From Setaria digitata (lineage: Eukaryota; Nematoda; Chromadorea; Rhabditida; Setariidae), in NCBI GenBank assembly GCA_003640385.1, contig RCAB01000047.1, forward strand, positions 124,001 through 188,000: DNA of 64,000 nt, in the 5' to 3' direction. Shown one piece after another: positions 1 to 13,142 of the stretch. Each line of letters opens with the position of its first letter. The first letter of the stretch is position 1. A model generated the notes under the pieces. It had not been told where the DNA came from. It was given only the letters and a program-made list of their open reading frames with translations, and made no database searches. The translations under genes and the position numbers were made by a program.

Positions 1-3000
1 AATAGGATAGGTCCTGTGATTTACTCCACCTAAATAAGTCATGCATAAAAATGTCATATTGCAATAATTGTCGCGAAGATATGTTTGAAAAAGTGGAACA
101 GAGGTGATGGATTACAAAAGCCATGCTTATACTTCTTGCTAGCGCACATTGCCTTTCTAGTTTAATCGTGTCGTTTAACAAGTAGATATATCTTAGTATA
201 CTTGATATAAAGGTGGAAAGGACCTGAAAACGGAATGGTGTAGTTTGAAATGAAATCTGAAATTAGAAAAATAAGCTCATGCGGGCATCTTTGTAATATG
301 TGTATTAATAAATGCAATCTTGAAAAAAAAAGGTTGCTTCTTAGATTATAAAGAAAATGGAATTAAATAAGTCATGGGAATTTTACGTTATTTCGCTTTT
401 TCTCTCCTTTTGTCATCAAGAGAATCAAAGATGACGAAGTAGATAGTGATAACAATCCCATTAGTAATAATCATAGAAACAAAAAATGAATCATGAAATA
501 TCAAGATCTCAATTTGAGATAATGAAGTTGCAGAAAAAAAAATATTGTTTATTTAAGTGGTGATAATAGGGTTTAGTGAAATGTCAAAACATTTGAGATT
601 TTTGGAAAGATGTGGAGACAGTTGGACTAGATCGATTCAGAACAAAACAATTGCAGGGGCGAGCGTTAGTTAGAACCTCAGGTACTTCAGCAAAACAGCT
701 TATCAACTCTTAAGTCATTGATAATGATCTGTAGAATCGGATGAACTGTGTAATGTAGAGGAAATGTTTATTGGTAGTAAATAATTACAATGATAATAGT
801 TATATCAAACGTCACGAGGAAGACAGGAAAATAGTGATTGCGAGAGGTCTGATCCGATGTGAGAGGGAAGATTAAATTGGCTAACTTCGAGGGATAACAT
901 TCTGTTGTGCTTTTCCCGTGCATCTAACGAACTTTCCCCATTATCTATAGCAGTTTATCTATGTCATCAGTAAAATCAGTCTCGAAGAGGCCGCGATGTT
1001 CTTGTTCTTGCCAATTCATATGCATTTCTTAGAACATTCTGATCCTTCATCTTCAAATATTAGTTAGTAAAGTACGAAAGAGACGAAAAGCAGACAGACG
1101 TACTGACAGACAATTATCATTAAGGTGTATTCCGTATCGCCTGTTCGTATCAATTCAATGAAATTCCTTCAAAAACTTATATTAACTAATCAAATTATCA
1201 GCCAAGAATCTTTGAATCAATTCTTCACACTAATAAGCTCCTAGTATAAAAAGTAAAAAGGACATAAGAATATGCAAATTTACCATTTTGCGTCACTTCT
1301 CATTTCATGTTAGGTTATTCAGAAAATTCAAGAAATGCAAAATTTATCTGTAGAATTTCGAAATCACTTCATTTATTTTCATTTACCAGTCCTTATTTAC
1401 TTGTTTACTTCATTCTCTTCAAATATAATTCTTTCTAAACCGTGAATTCATCAATACGATTTGGGTTGCATGGAAGCTTTTTTAATCAAACTGAAACACC
1501 GATCCCGAATATATTATAAATCTATAGCAATATTTTTTGATCCTATATATAAGAAAAATAAGTTATACTCTGTTCAGTAATATCTCATATTGTTTATAAA
1601 ATCCAAGTAACGTGAAACCATATTCATATTCGGTCCTCATGTTTTCATAAGGTGTATTAGATTACTGTATCTGTAAGCACTGAATTCTGGATATGGTTAT
1701 TACATTAGAAAGTGGGCTCAGATGCAGAACAAATTATAAAGTATTATGCTCAGTGGAATGTGATAATTTAATTGTATGTTGGTAGTAAAAGGAAAAAGGA
1801 AAGGTACTTTAGGGTATATGCCCTGACATGATATCATCTATATAAGCTTTGTTACCTTCTTCTCGAATCAGTGGAAATGTTTTGCATGGATTCTGGGGAT
1901 GAATCTGGACGGTTCTCTTTGTTCGGTTTTTAACACATTTATTAATCTTTTTCTTACTGATTTAAAGCACTGTGAATTGATAGTAATGCTATATGATTTT
2001 AGTCTGATTTCAAACATCACGGAAACTTATTTCATTGTTTTCATTCATTTTTTCATTAGCACTGTTGTTTCTGCTTTGCTCAAGTTATAAACGAGCTTAC
2101 CTTTTAGCAAACTTACTGAAAAAATAATCATTTGAATTACATTCATGAACAGAGATAGCAAGATATTCTATTAATAAAGTAATAACATTAATATTGATTT
2201 AAAAAATGGACTGGTAGAGAAACTGTTTAAAAAAGAAAAACAAAAAAAAAACTATTCTTATGAAGAAAGACATAAAACGAAATGGGAAGACAATGCTGTG
2301 TAAATTAAACAGTGACGGAGAACTAATAAACATTTTCTTAATTTTGAACTTAGAAAAAGGCTTTTCCAAACAATGGCTTATCGCCATTTCACTAATTTCA
2401 GTAAAATAAATTAAGGTAAACTCATATCAGTTATTGCAGACAAAACATCAGGTAGAAATCAAATTACTGGTTGAATTATTAAGAAGAAATAAATAAATTT
2501 ACAATTATTTTTCAACTTATTAAGTTTCTGGCTTATAAACAAAATGAGCGAAGGTTAAATTAAAATTCAATATTAAAATAACTAGTGAAGTGCTTCGTTC
2601 TTCTCAACAACCTGACTTTCCTTTATTTGCAAAAGATTAACAGTATCCGTTTTATCAAAAGAAAAAGAATCTAACTAAAGCCTTTTTGAAATATATTAAT
2701 ATATGGAAAGAGGCAGCAAAAGGATATGGAAAGAAAAATGTGATCAATTTAGAATGGAAAGAAAGGTAATGTTCTTTGAGTAATAATTCCTTTTAATTAT
2801 TCGAATTTACAAGTAATGAGTATTATTAATAAACATCGTTAAGTGCTTCTTCTGTATTAGTTGCCATTATTCAATTATTAGCAGTTCATCTCTGTTTCTG
2901 CTTCACTCTTTTTCATTAAAATTTTTGTTTTAGGATGTGTTGCTTATCTTTAGATTAAAAAGAAGGTAATGGAAAGGTAAGCAACTCATTTTAACTTCCA

Positions 3001-5244
3001 CTTTATCATATCTAAGTGCCATCAGTGCTGATAAATACAGAATAATGTAACACATATTACCTTCAGAAAGTAGTGTTACATTTTTTTATTTATTAAAATA
3101 ATACCATAGCGAACAATAGGCTGTGTTTTGTGACGCAAGTTATCAGTAGAAGAGAAAGGAAAAAAGTGTATACTGTTTATTTCATCAGTTTTCATAAATA
3201 TTATAAATCAAAAAATGTTATCCATTCCCTCGGAATTCGTTTGAAGTTGCTTATTTGTAAAATAGTTCAGGCGTTATCAATCTAATCTTTCTCTGAGATG
3301 TTCAACTGATAAGCATTTTTAACATCAAGCTGTTATAAAGTAGCATAAGATTAGGCTTTGCAAGGTGGAGGCAGGAGGACAGGGAAAAGATTGCAAAATA
3401 TTTCCGCATTTTGATATTACGCTGATAATTGCAAGACGAGACTGATATATCATAGATGTGCACTGCCTGACACCAATCTTTCCCTCTCTTTCTGATGCCA
3501 AAGTTTTGTGTAAACCGGAAGGAAAGCGAGCAGACAATATCACAAAATTTGCATTCCGTTCAAAATTTATGAATTTATATCACTGAGGGGTTCTGCTACG
3601 AATTTAAACGCTTTTTTCTCTAATCTAAATTAAATTTTAATTAAATGAAAATATTTGATAGCGATTTTGGAAAAATAGATCATTGCAATTGTTCGGTAAT
3701 TGAAAGCGCCAAAGCATGATTGGCACACTTCGAGACTTCGAGATACAGATTTGGCAAAAGGAACTGGAGTATAATTTTGGGAAGTGAAATTGTGACATAA
3801 GAAATTCAGTTAGAATTAATTAAATTAACAAAACATGATCTACCAGAATAAAATAGACTGAAGCATTTAGGAATGAGTTTTATATTGCCACTGTTCGACT
3901 GTACTTGATAGTGTTAAAGAGTCATTGAAAGACAATTAATTAATAATTAACGTTTGCTATGCGCTTCTGCTTTCGTTCCATTCCTCATATAAATTTGCTT
4001 TATGATTAAGTCTGAGGTTTAAAATATAAAAACTTTGTATTACACTTCAAATGAAGGGGATGGATAAATGGGCAATAATGCATGTTAAAAATCAAAGTAC
4101 ATCTAAGCCGGTTTAATTAGATTGAGGCATAAGTTTTAAAATGCAGAATTATTTAATAAAGTTTGCTAAGCTATAAAAAAAAAGAAAAAATGCTGGATAT
4201 AAACAAAAGTGCTAGATATAACAAAAGTTTTAGATATACTCATTGAGATTTAAGAGTTAATTCAAGCAAGTTGATCTCGAAACCTTAATTAAAAGGATGA
4301 TAAAAATAGGCTGTTTGGATAAGATGAAGTTTGTGTAGTTTTCTTTTTCTACAAAGTCTTTTAAAAGACACTTATTATTAGCACTAAGCAAACTTTCGAC
4401 TGAAAAACTCCATACAATTTCGAAGTAATTTTATTGGCATATATTTCCTTATCAATATTTCTTTGGCAAATAGATGTCAAAGATATTAGAAGCCAATTTT
4501 TATTACGAATAAATAATGTTATGGAATGGGGAAGTAAGAAGGCGAGAGCACTTTTGTTATACTGCTAAATTTAAATTTTACGAAATTCGAAGCTATGAAT
4601 TTAAAACTGAATTTTGTTGTTGAACAAAAAGTGAATATGAAAAGATCAGGTAAACCGCGAAGAAGTTTTCGAAGATTTAATTATTCCACCCAATGTTAGG
4701 CAAGTGTTTAAAGGCTTTTTTGCATTGGTCACAGAAAATGTGTACCCTATATGTTTCCTAAATTTCATGAGCCTTTGTACCTTTTCGAAGCTTGCATTTA
4801 AAAATGCATTAAAAATACCAATGTGAATGGAAGAAATTACAGCAGTTGAAAGATAACAATATACGTATAACGCAGAGGTGCATATGATCTTCTATATATT
4901 GTTTGACTTATTTGTTATCACTTTCTTAATTTAATTTACCTGACTATTACTTTCCAACGAAATCCATTAAAGTTCTTCTCACTGAAGCTCCTATAATGAA
5001 GCGTGAGATTAAAGCTATAAGGCTTAATTAGAATAAATCGTGAGAATTTAAAAGCAAAGGCACGTGTTACCGGGGATAAGAAATTATGCTATATCAGTAT
5101 ATCAGTGATCGCTCTTTTGAAACAAAAATATGCCTTTGAAGAACTTAAAAAAAAAATATCGATTATTGCTGTATTGCAAATAAATCAATCTTAAGCGAAA
5201 ACTTTGAAACTTTAAAGGGTAATTTAAAAAGTGCTGGTTCAAGT
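1..5244. other. Intergenic stretch, no supported gene
   Basis: AT-rich sequence with many stops in all frames. Short open stretches exist, for example around 570-710 on the plus strand, 950-1022 and 3325-3543 on the minus strand. None has a start, flanking splice sites and a recognisable protein together. I see no RNA gene or mobile element here. Confidence 0.6.
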
Positions 5245-6031
5245 ATGAAGCAGTTGTTAATTACACTACTTATTGTATTCATCACCGGCTGTACTGCGTG
5301 GTCAAAAAATGTATGTTTTTTTTTTCTTTATTTTTATTTATTTATTTATTTTTTTCTAGAGAAGATAAAAAATGAGCTTTAGAAGTGTTAAACTGCTAAG
5401 TCAATAGCTGTGCAAAGATTTCATAGATCTTGTCTTGAACTGCAGAGTGACCGAACAGATAATGGTCTAGCGAGCGAACAGTTGGGTAGAATTTATCAAA
5501 CAATGTTGCTCAAATCAAAACGTAGTCGTAAGTTTTTTAATAAGTGAAAATTTCCAGTCTTATAAAGGTAATTAATAGTAATGAAAGCATTAATCAAAGG
5601 TGATTCCCGAACTACCAGAACGTTACCACTTCTGTCATTGCGGTAGTCTGTTCTCGTTACTTGCACTTCTAGACTTAATAAATATTTTAAATAGTACTGT
5701 ATAATTGTCTCTTTGTAATTGATAATATCATTGAAAAGGTAAAATAAGTCTACTAATAAATAGCTCGGCCATTCACTACAATATTAGCAACGGAGCATCA
5801 GATTTCACGAAGCAGTTAAAAAGTTAATTGATATTGGATGAAAAAATTGGAATCTTCTTTTCTTTTTTGATTTTCATTTTCATTTAAATTCGCTTCATGA
5901 TCATACATATCCCAATCATAATCTCAATAAACACTGAGTTTGCAGCAAGCATGGGCTTATCATTAGCAGAATATATGGCAAGTCTGCAAGGTCAGGACAA
6001 TTTCCATTTCATACCAATTATTCGTCGTTGA
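5245..6031 (+). CDS. Small secreted peptide precursor (candidate, 3 exons)
   Basis: Model: exons 5245-5310, 5446-5527 and 5946-6031, giving 77 residues; all three phases agree. Exon 1 opens with ATG and a hydrophobic stretch (residues 2-15, MKQLLITLLIVFITG) that reads as a signal peptide. Exon 2 ends in a dibasic KSKR processing-type site and is followed by the strong donor CGTAAGT. Exon 3 follows a good acceptor (GAGTTTGCAG) and encodes a roughly 28-residue C-terminal peptide that begins SPSMGLSLAEYM, contains DNFHF and ends in two arginines before TGA. A signal peptide, spacer, KR site and terminal peptide is the usual plan of a neuropeptide or peptide-hormone precursor. I cannot assign it to a named family. 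It could also be a small excretory/secretory protein. Function is inference; the exon structure is what is seen. Confidence 0.55.
5316..5356. repeat. T-rich (TTTA)n tract in intron 1 of the peptide gene
   Basis: Low-complexity run of T with several TTTA units, lying directly after the donor of the candidate peptide gene. Confidence 0.7.
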
Positions 6032-6901
6032 ACTGTTCCCATGATCGAGTGTCAGCTTTCTTATCATAGTCTGTTGTAATAATACGTAAGCAATGTTAGT
6101 TGCGATCACTGCATGAACAACATATGAGCTGCAAGTAATTCACTTGACTTTACTCATTTAATATTAAAATTTAAGCTACTACGAAGAATCAGGTGAACGA
6201 CTTTATGAACTCTAAGTTGTTTCTACTTTTGCTTATATTTTTTATAAATTCGCTTTATGGATATGAACGGTGGCAAATGCTTTCGTTGTTAACAACTTTT
6301 CGGCAACCATCCCTCTCATCAGCTGCTTTTTGTCGTCAAACATGATATTTTTGTACAATAAATTGTTTTTCTTTCTATATTTATTTTGACAAAATAGGTT
6401 GTTTACAAAGCGAAGAAAAGGAAAGAAGAAGGAAGAAGGAGGAAAGTTAATGAAATTTTAAAAATAATGAAGCTGCTATGAAGAAAATTCCTGTCATATT
6501 TTTCATTGGGATTAATTGACGACAAACACGAATTACACTTTATGCTATGAAATAATACTGTTAACAAAAATAAGTAAAAAATTTTTACATCAAGTGTAAA
6601 ATTACAAGTTCTTTCTTTACTAGGAAAGCACTAGACATTTATTCAATAAAAAAGTGAATAACACATTTTTCATCCAGGTATGCTACTTTTATTTAAAACG
6701 TACCTTTTATATTCTAAAACATTTTCGTGCAAATTAAACATCCGAAAATGTTAAAATAATTTTAAGGATATTTATATGGATAGAGTTATTTGATTTCTTT
6801 GGCAAAATTAATTAGTTACGTGTTTTCGATAACAGCGTAGCATAAGAATATGAATACTTAACTACTGCAAATAATTTACAAGTATGAAGTAGGGGAAGGC
6901 A

Positions 6902-9900
6902 TTAAATAGCATCATAATCATTACACGGTGGCACAAGTAAGCTTGGAGTAACAACATGTCCATATGAACGTCCTTCAATTTCATTAAATACCGATATGAA
7001 GTCAATATCAAAAGTACGGTACGTTTTTGGCAAACGTATCATCACATTTTCACCTTTGTAATTTCTCAACGGCTGGTCACTGAAAATCCGCTAAATCATG
7101 ATACTCTGAATTAACAATTTATTGAAATTTTACAGATATCTAAGCTAATAGATTGCATCTATTGAAATATTAGACTGTCGTGACATGAAACATTAACTGG
7201 TAGTGGAGAAAATAGTTGGTAATTAGTTTAATGTAAGTTAGCAATGGGAAGTTTGTTCGAACAGCTTTTATCATCTTCACAATTCACAACGCTGTCTTGG
7301 TCTGAGTTTTTTGAAATTAAACAAAAAAAAAACGAACGGTGGTTGACCAACAACGTAGGCGCGTATTTTTTTTTCAATTTTGTTCGGAAAGTGTCCAATA
7401 CCAGCATAGAAATATGTTTCTGAAAATGGATAGCAAGGTTTCTACATTCTACTTAAATTCGTTGCAGGATAAGGAAAATGTGTTATGAACCTGTAAATGA
7501 AATACAAAGTACAGCGGCAAAATCTACTCAGTTTTTTGAGTAAATTCATTGGCAGGAAACCTTCACGTAACATGTATACCTTTTTAAATAATTAATGCAC
7601 TATGATACAGGTATACTGCTCAACATCAAACATTACAACTACTATTAATAGAGGTTTTTTTTTTTTTTTTTTTTTTTGAAGTTTTCTTTTGAAATCTGGA
7701 AATTGGAAATGTTTGTAGAAGTGAGAAATAGAATGAAACTGTTCTATCAAAGTTTAGATAAATAAGCACCTGGTGGGTCGTCTCCTTGGTTGAATACAAA
7801 ATTGGGTATGAAAATCGTATTGCAATTCAAAATTTGCACACGATGTGATGTAACGTTGTGAGATTGACCTAGCAGTGGACCAATTTTTTCCTCACGTGGT
7901 GGATCAATTCCTTTTAGTGATAATAGCGGGATCGTTTTCTTCAAATAACTATCATTAACAATAAGGTCATAAATTTACTTCTCTTGAAAGGATTCGAAAC
8001 TCCTACTACTTTTTGAATTTTGAATAAATGAACACAGGAAAAAAAAAAAAACAAATCACTAAGTATTAATGAACCATAGATCTTTTGGCATAGTGAAATG
8101 ATACTGGAAAGCAATGCAAATGAAAACAGTCAATAAAAACTCCGCAAAATTAATGAGCAAACTTGAGCGCAGTGGTCACGTAAAGCAATCCATTGATATT
8201 CTGTTATTTTAGCATCGTTCGCAATTGAAAAAACAACCGTTTTATCTTCAATCAACGGTAATTCATAACGACGATCAACGTATACCTTGCGATTAGACTC
8301 ATTTGCTGTAGCTGTTATTGATTTAGGATTCAAATTCTTCTCATGTTTCGTCTGAAAATTTCAATTCATTGTAATCTAGAAAGTGGTAGAGTTTATTATC
8401 TGAATAAACTCACCTTTTTCAGAAGTTCCATGCGTTTCCTCTTTTCCAGTCTTGGATCCTGGATAACCCAATATAGCGGTGTGGATTCCTTCGACAAAGG
8501 TGTTGTGCTCATTATATCATTTTGTGTTGATACAAACACCATACTCTCATCTGTTTCGAAGAACTCATCTGATAATATGTAGTCATCTGTTGCTACTGCT
8601 GATTTGCCTGGTTTAACTGTAGATGGAATATTTCACTAGAAATCGTTAATTCTAAGCTCCTGTTTTTTTTTTCTTTTTTTTTTCTCGTAGCCAACTTCCT
8701 AGTATTATAATATGTGGTCTAATGAAATTACACCACATAATTAGTATTGACTGGTTGAATCTGTTTATTCTTTGAAAAAAAAAAAAAAAAAAAAAAAAAG
8801 AAAAAAACATGAACTACAAAGCAAAAATTTCGATTTTTATGATTCAATGATTGGAAAAACGTCAGTGAATTATCAGTGAAAATCTAATGATTATAAATAA
8901 ACCTTTAATTTCTTTTCCCACAATTTGCTGCCGCAAAGATTCTTGGAGCCATTTTTCGGACTTAGCTTGACCAAGCATAACTGGAAATCCTTTATCTTTT
9001 CGATCCAATTTGTTGGATTTTTGAACTTTTTTCTCCTCAGAATGTGGTATTGACTTCGTCTGAAAAAGACAGTGTTTTCTAGGCTGCACCAAGCAATGGT
9101 TTAATCCTATTACTAGACTTGTCAAAAATTAAACTTAAGCTCAAATAAGTGGGAACATAAGAAGTAACCTGTTCCAATGAATATATATTTCCCCTATTCG
9201 AAAAAGCACCATCATTCGCAAATCTCGCACTGCTATCACCAGTTTTGACAATATTCTTCATTTCATTTGCGGCAGCTTTTTCATCTTCACTTCTAATGCC
9301 ATTTTCATTTCTTGCTGTTGCCGTCAATAAGTTTCTGGAACACAGAGTTCTGACATTAATCGCCAGTGACATTGTTTGTTCATCGATGTTAAAATTTTAT
9401 GTCTTAAAGATTGCAAAACAGAAGAAATTAAATGCAAAATATTATGGCGAAAAATTCTTTCCAGCCACAGTTTTTCTTTTTGGGATCTGTCAGTTAGTCT
9501 TCGATCTATTTTTGAAAATCTTCCATTTCATTTTGAATTTTTAGTTACTTTATAAAGACTACATTGGTTCAAATGTTTACTTTACAAATTCATTTTCATG
9601 CGTTGTAGTTGCTACTGCAGCACTAGCTTCAAATTCAGTGCTAGTATGGAAATTTCCAGCTTGAACCTTTGTCGACTCGGTACTACCAAATATTAGCTCT
9701 TCTTCTGACCCTTGAAAAGCCATCGTTTAAGAAAAATGGCAAAACGATCATTTTTGATGAACTGTTCTTTACTAGTCTATTTTATATCAGTACTGAATTT
9801 TTCAGCCCTAATACTATGCTAAATATTTCTTTGGTCCTTCAAAAATTAGTTTTTTTTTTCCTTTCTTTAAAAATATTAAAATCTGACATCAGTTTCAGGT

Positions 9901-11542
9901 AATGTATTATTGGCATCGTATGAGATCGATTTCTTATCATTTGCTTCATTTTTCTCTCTCTTTCTCCTTCCTCATTTATTAATCATTTCTAAATTTCACC
10001 TTTTACTCTCATTTACTATGAATGATAAACAAGAGATAAAGTCTCACTTACTATCAGCCACAGTAGTTGCATTTTTATTCGCCAGCACCCTACTGGCGAT
10101 AGGATTCAACTGTTGAAGATCATATGGAACTGCCATAGGCTCTTCACTGCCATCAAAAATATTGGTTCTGAAGTGATAAAAAGTGAAAGAAGCGAACTGA
10201 GAAGCTGCTACAGAGATTATCATTTCAGAAACATACGCATTTGTATCAAACAGCGATATTTCGTTCACTGACTCTGAGGAAAAGTCGTCATGAGTTGAAT
10301 CGACTGAGGGGAAATTTATATTAGAGTTTCTGAAAATTAAACTGATTCGACGAACAATTCAGTGAGTTGAGATTAGCTGATAAGGCAAATCATTGCTATC
10401 ATGATAACTTAGTGATTGGAATTACACAGGTTCGTTTCGTGTCAGATATGCAAAGCCATCTGTGGGATTTTTCTTAAGGCCAATAATACTCGAAGCGAAA
10501 TGGCTATTTTAGGAGTAAAACAAACGTCGTTGTGATTGTTGATGAATGGATAATATCAATATCGATGATCCCTTCGATGTGAATGTCTTTCGTTTTGGGA
10601 GTAACATCTTCTGATGAATTCATATCGATTTCGATTCCCGCAAATGGGTCTTTCTGCTGACTTGGTATCGGCGCCTTATCATCTTTGTAAATGATTTGTA
10701 TTAATTCGTCTTAGCAAAATTAATCAAACTCACTAATTACCTTATACCCTTCCTGTTAATCTCACAGTTCAATGTCAATATTGGCATTTTACTCTCAATA
10801 ATTTTTTCGTATTTTGCTTAGAATTTCCAATTTAAACCTTTCCGCAGTTCGAGATGATCAAATTCAACAGGCCAGTTACGCATGCCAAAAATAGCGAAAG
10901 GCACTTGACGAATAAATCGTCTTTTAGTAGATTGAGATGCAACCATAGGTTGTGAAATGGACAAGAAAACACTTCCATTAACTGCATCATGATCAGTCTC
11001 TCGAGGTGGTCCAATTATCATTGAAGTGCCTAAAATGAAGTGATTAAGTTTCTTTCAAAGTGACTAGTAATCATTAATCTTGAGCATGCTAATAATCATT
11101 TTACTGACAGAAAGTATGTCGAAGGGAAAAAATACTGTCATACTTCAAAGAATATTGCCATTTTGTTTACTTCGGAAATTCTAACAGGAAAGGTCTTCAA
11201 GTATTACGGAAGCGTACGTACATCCTAACTGACGTGGTCGATGCGTGAAACGATGAAAGACGATGGTATATTCATTAGCAGCATATACCTCAGCTCGTAT
11301 GTTACCGTCACTGTAATGAAGGGCACCAAGTGGTACTCCGTAATAGGGTTTGCCTCTATTTTGACCTGTAAATTATAGTGACTAACTTGACACTTCTGGG
11401 AAAAGGGAAAGACTGGATCTGAAACATGAAGTTCAGCTTTTATTAAAACAAACTCACTAATTCCTTGAGACACTTGTCCTGCAGAAATTATGAACAATAA
11501 TGAAATCATCGCCATTAAATGTAATAGAAAATATTGACACAT
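6902..11542 (-). CDS. Secreted multi-exon protein with DM13-type domains
   Basis: The minus-strand start at 11542 opens a hydrophobic signal peptide (MCQYFLLHLMAMISLLFIIS). Phase-consistent exons follow at 11458-11542, 11222-11365 and 10838-11029. Later exons lie near 10520-10682, 10430-10500, 10053-10358, 9575-9710, 9170-9335, 8903-9059, 8414-8616, 8163-8351, 7770-7938, 7330-7419 and 6902-7079; some of these junctions are unresolved. The second exon has the DM13 opening pattern (VYAANEYTIVFHRF). Exons 7770-7938, 7330-7419 and 6902-7079 form a fuller DM13 domain: VQILNCNTIFIPNF, then TYFYAGIGHFP, then IDFISVFN and GHVVTP. Between them lies a long polar, Thr/Ser/Asp-rich stretch, followed by another DM13-like end (8163-8351, ITEYQWIALRD). 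DM13 is known from Skeletor-like extracellular or redox-linked proteins. The biochemical role here is unknown. The family call rests on motif memory, not a search. Confidence 0.6.
7658..7677. repeat. Poly(T) tract
   Basis: Run of about 20 T inside an intron of the DM13-type gene. Confidence 0.9.
8776..8799. repeat. Poly(A) tract
   Basis: Run of about 24 A, interrupted once just downstream, in an intron of the minus-strand DM13-type gene. On the coding strand it is a T-run. Confidence 0.9.
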
Positions 11543-13142
11543 TTAAGTGAGCGAACGCAAAGAAAATGCTCAGTTGCTAATTTGCTTTGCTGACTCAATA
11601 GATTTCTGAAATTCCGAATTTCCAAAAGTGGTTCATATCAGCAAGATGGCGTTCTTTAAAAAAAAAAAAAAAAAAAAGCTTTTAAAATGAGGAAAAAAAC
11701 TGACAACTGTAGATGAAGGAGAATAAGGAGGACTATTTATAGTGTTTCAAAAAGTGTGAAATAGATCCGAGAATGTCATTAAGGATAGGAATAAGTAGGA
11801 TGTACGTTGTAATAATGTAATGCGCCGAATTTGGGATGTACGCTCTTTGAGCGAAACTTTTAAAGGATTAATTTATTTGAACACCAAAATTTAACTATGC
11901 TAGTAGTAAGAATGAATACCGATATTTTTAGCGTACAGTAGTTGTAGCAGCAGTAAATAATAACAAAGCTGATAGTAGAAGTGATAGTACTGATAGCAGT
12001 GACGATGCATTTTATTGTTGGATCGGTAAAGATGTATCACATTTAGTGGAAGAATGAAAAAAAATGCATAATGGGATGAAAACAAGGTCTTAGTGCCACA
12101 TAAAGATTCCGAAAAAAAAGAATGTTATTTTAACTGTCATTGAACTTTAAAATCTTCCCTTCATTGGAGAACATTTAAAAGAAACAGAGATTCTGCAATG
12201 AGCGTCATCCATTTGCCATCAGATTAAATCTCTCCTCTTTTGTTCTGTTTTTTTCAAACATCAAACCTTTCCTTTTTCGGTTTATTCATCCTGTATATCA
12301 TCCGGATCATTCCAATTCTTTCATGATTCATTGATAGGAAGACAACAATTATCAGTGAGACGGATCATTGTTGTGTTAGCCGCTTAATAAATAATTTTTT
12401 CCAAATTCCTTCATCTCCAATTTTAATATGGAAAAAATCCTTTAAATATTTAACTTCTGCAGACAAATGTGACATTTCTGATAAAATTAGTCAACCGAAG
12501 ATATTTACACCATGTAACACTGAACATTTTATACTTCTTAAGCTGGCTGATGTTATGCCATATTTTGAAGAAACTAAAGGAGCAAATTAAATCAATCCAT
12601 GCAATTAAGTGATTGAAATTGCATCTCATCCTTTTTGATTTCATTCCCAAAAACTTCCATTTCTAATTCAAGTTTTGGTTCACTTGCTTTTTTTTTTTTT
12701 GTTTCTTTATCCAGAAAAACCGGACACTCTAGTTTATTTTATTTAATTTAAAAGTATGCAAAATTGTTCTCTGAATATGCGGTGCTTTTACAGTGTCATT
12801 CAAATTAAAGAATTTCGATCAAAATTTTAATTAAGATTTAACAGTAGAGGAAACGACATTTGTTGATAAATTTAATTGGAAATGATTTTTTTTTTAAGAA
12901 ATAAAAAATATGAGCATGGATCTTCTCTGGAGGAGAGAATTACGCTTGATCGGAAGGCAACTCATGCAATCAGCGACGACGATAACAATAATTTCATGCT
13001 AATGATAAATTTACTCCAAAGAAATTACTATCATTCACAGATATTCATTAGTTTTTTTTTCCAAATTGCGGAAAATATTGAAATTACATGAGTTTTGTAA
13101 TAAAGAATAAATAATATACAACGAATCGAACAATTTATTCTT
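11543..13142. other. Spacer between the DM13-type gene and troponin I
   Basis: AT-rich, with short poly(A) and poly(T) runs (about 11658-11676 and 12690-12700). It contains the downstream flank of troponin I and the upstream flank of the DM13-type gene. No gene, RNA or repeat family is supported. Confidence 0.5.

Noticed and set aside
11225..11542. Continuous 105-codon reading of the first DM13-gene exon
   Set aside because: Splicing 11458 to 11365 gives the DM13-like frame with consistent phases; the continuous reading is intron after residue 28.
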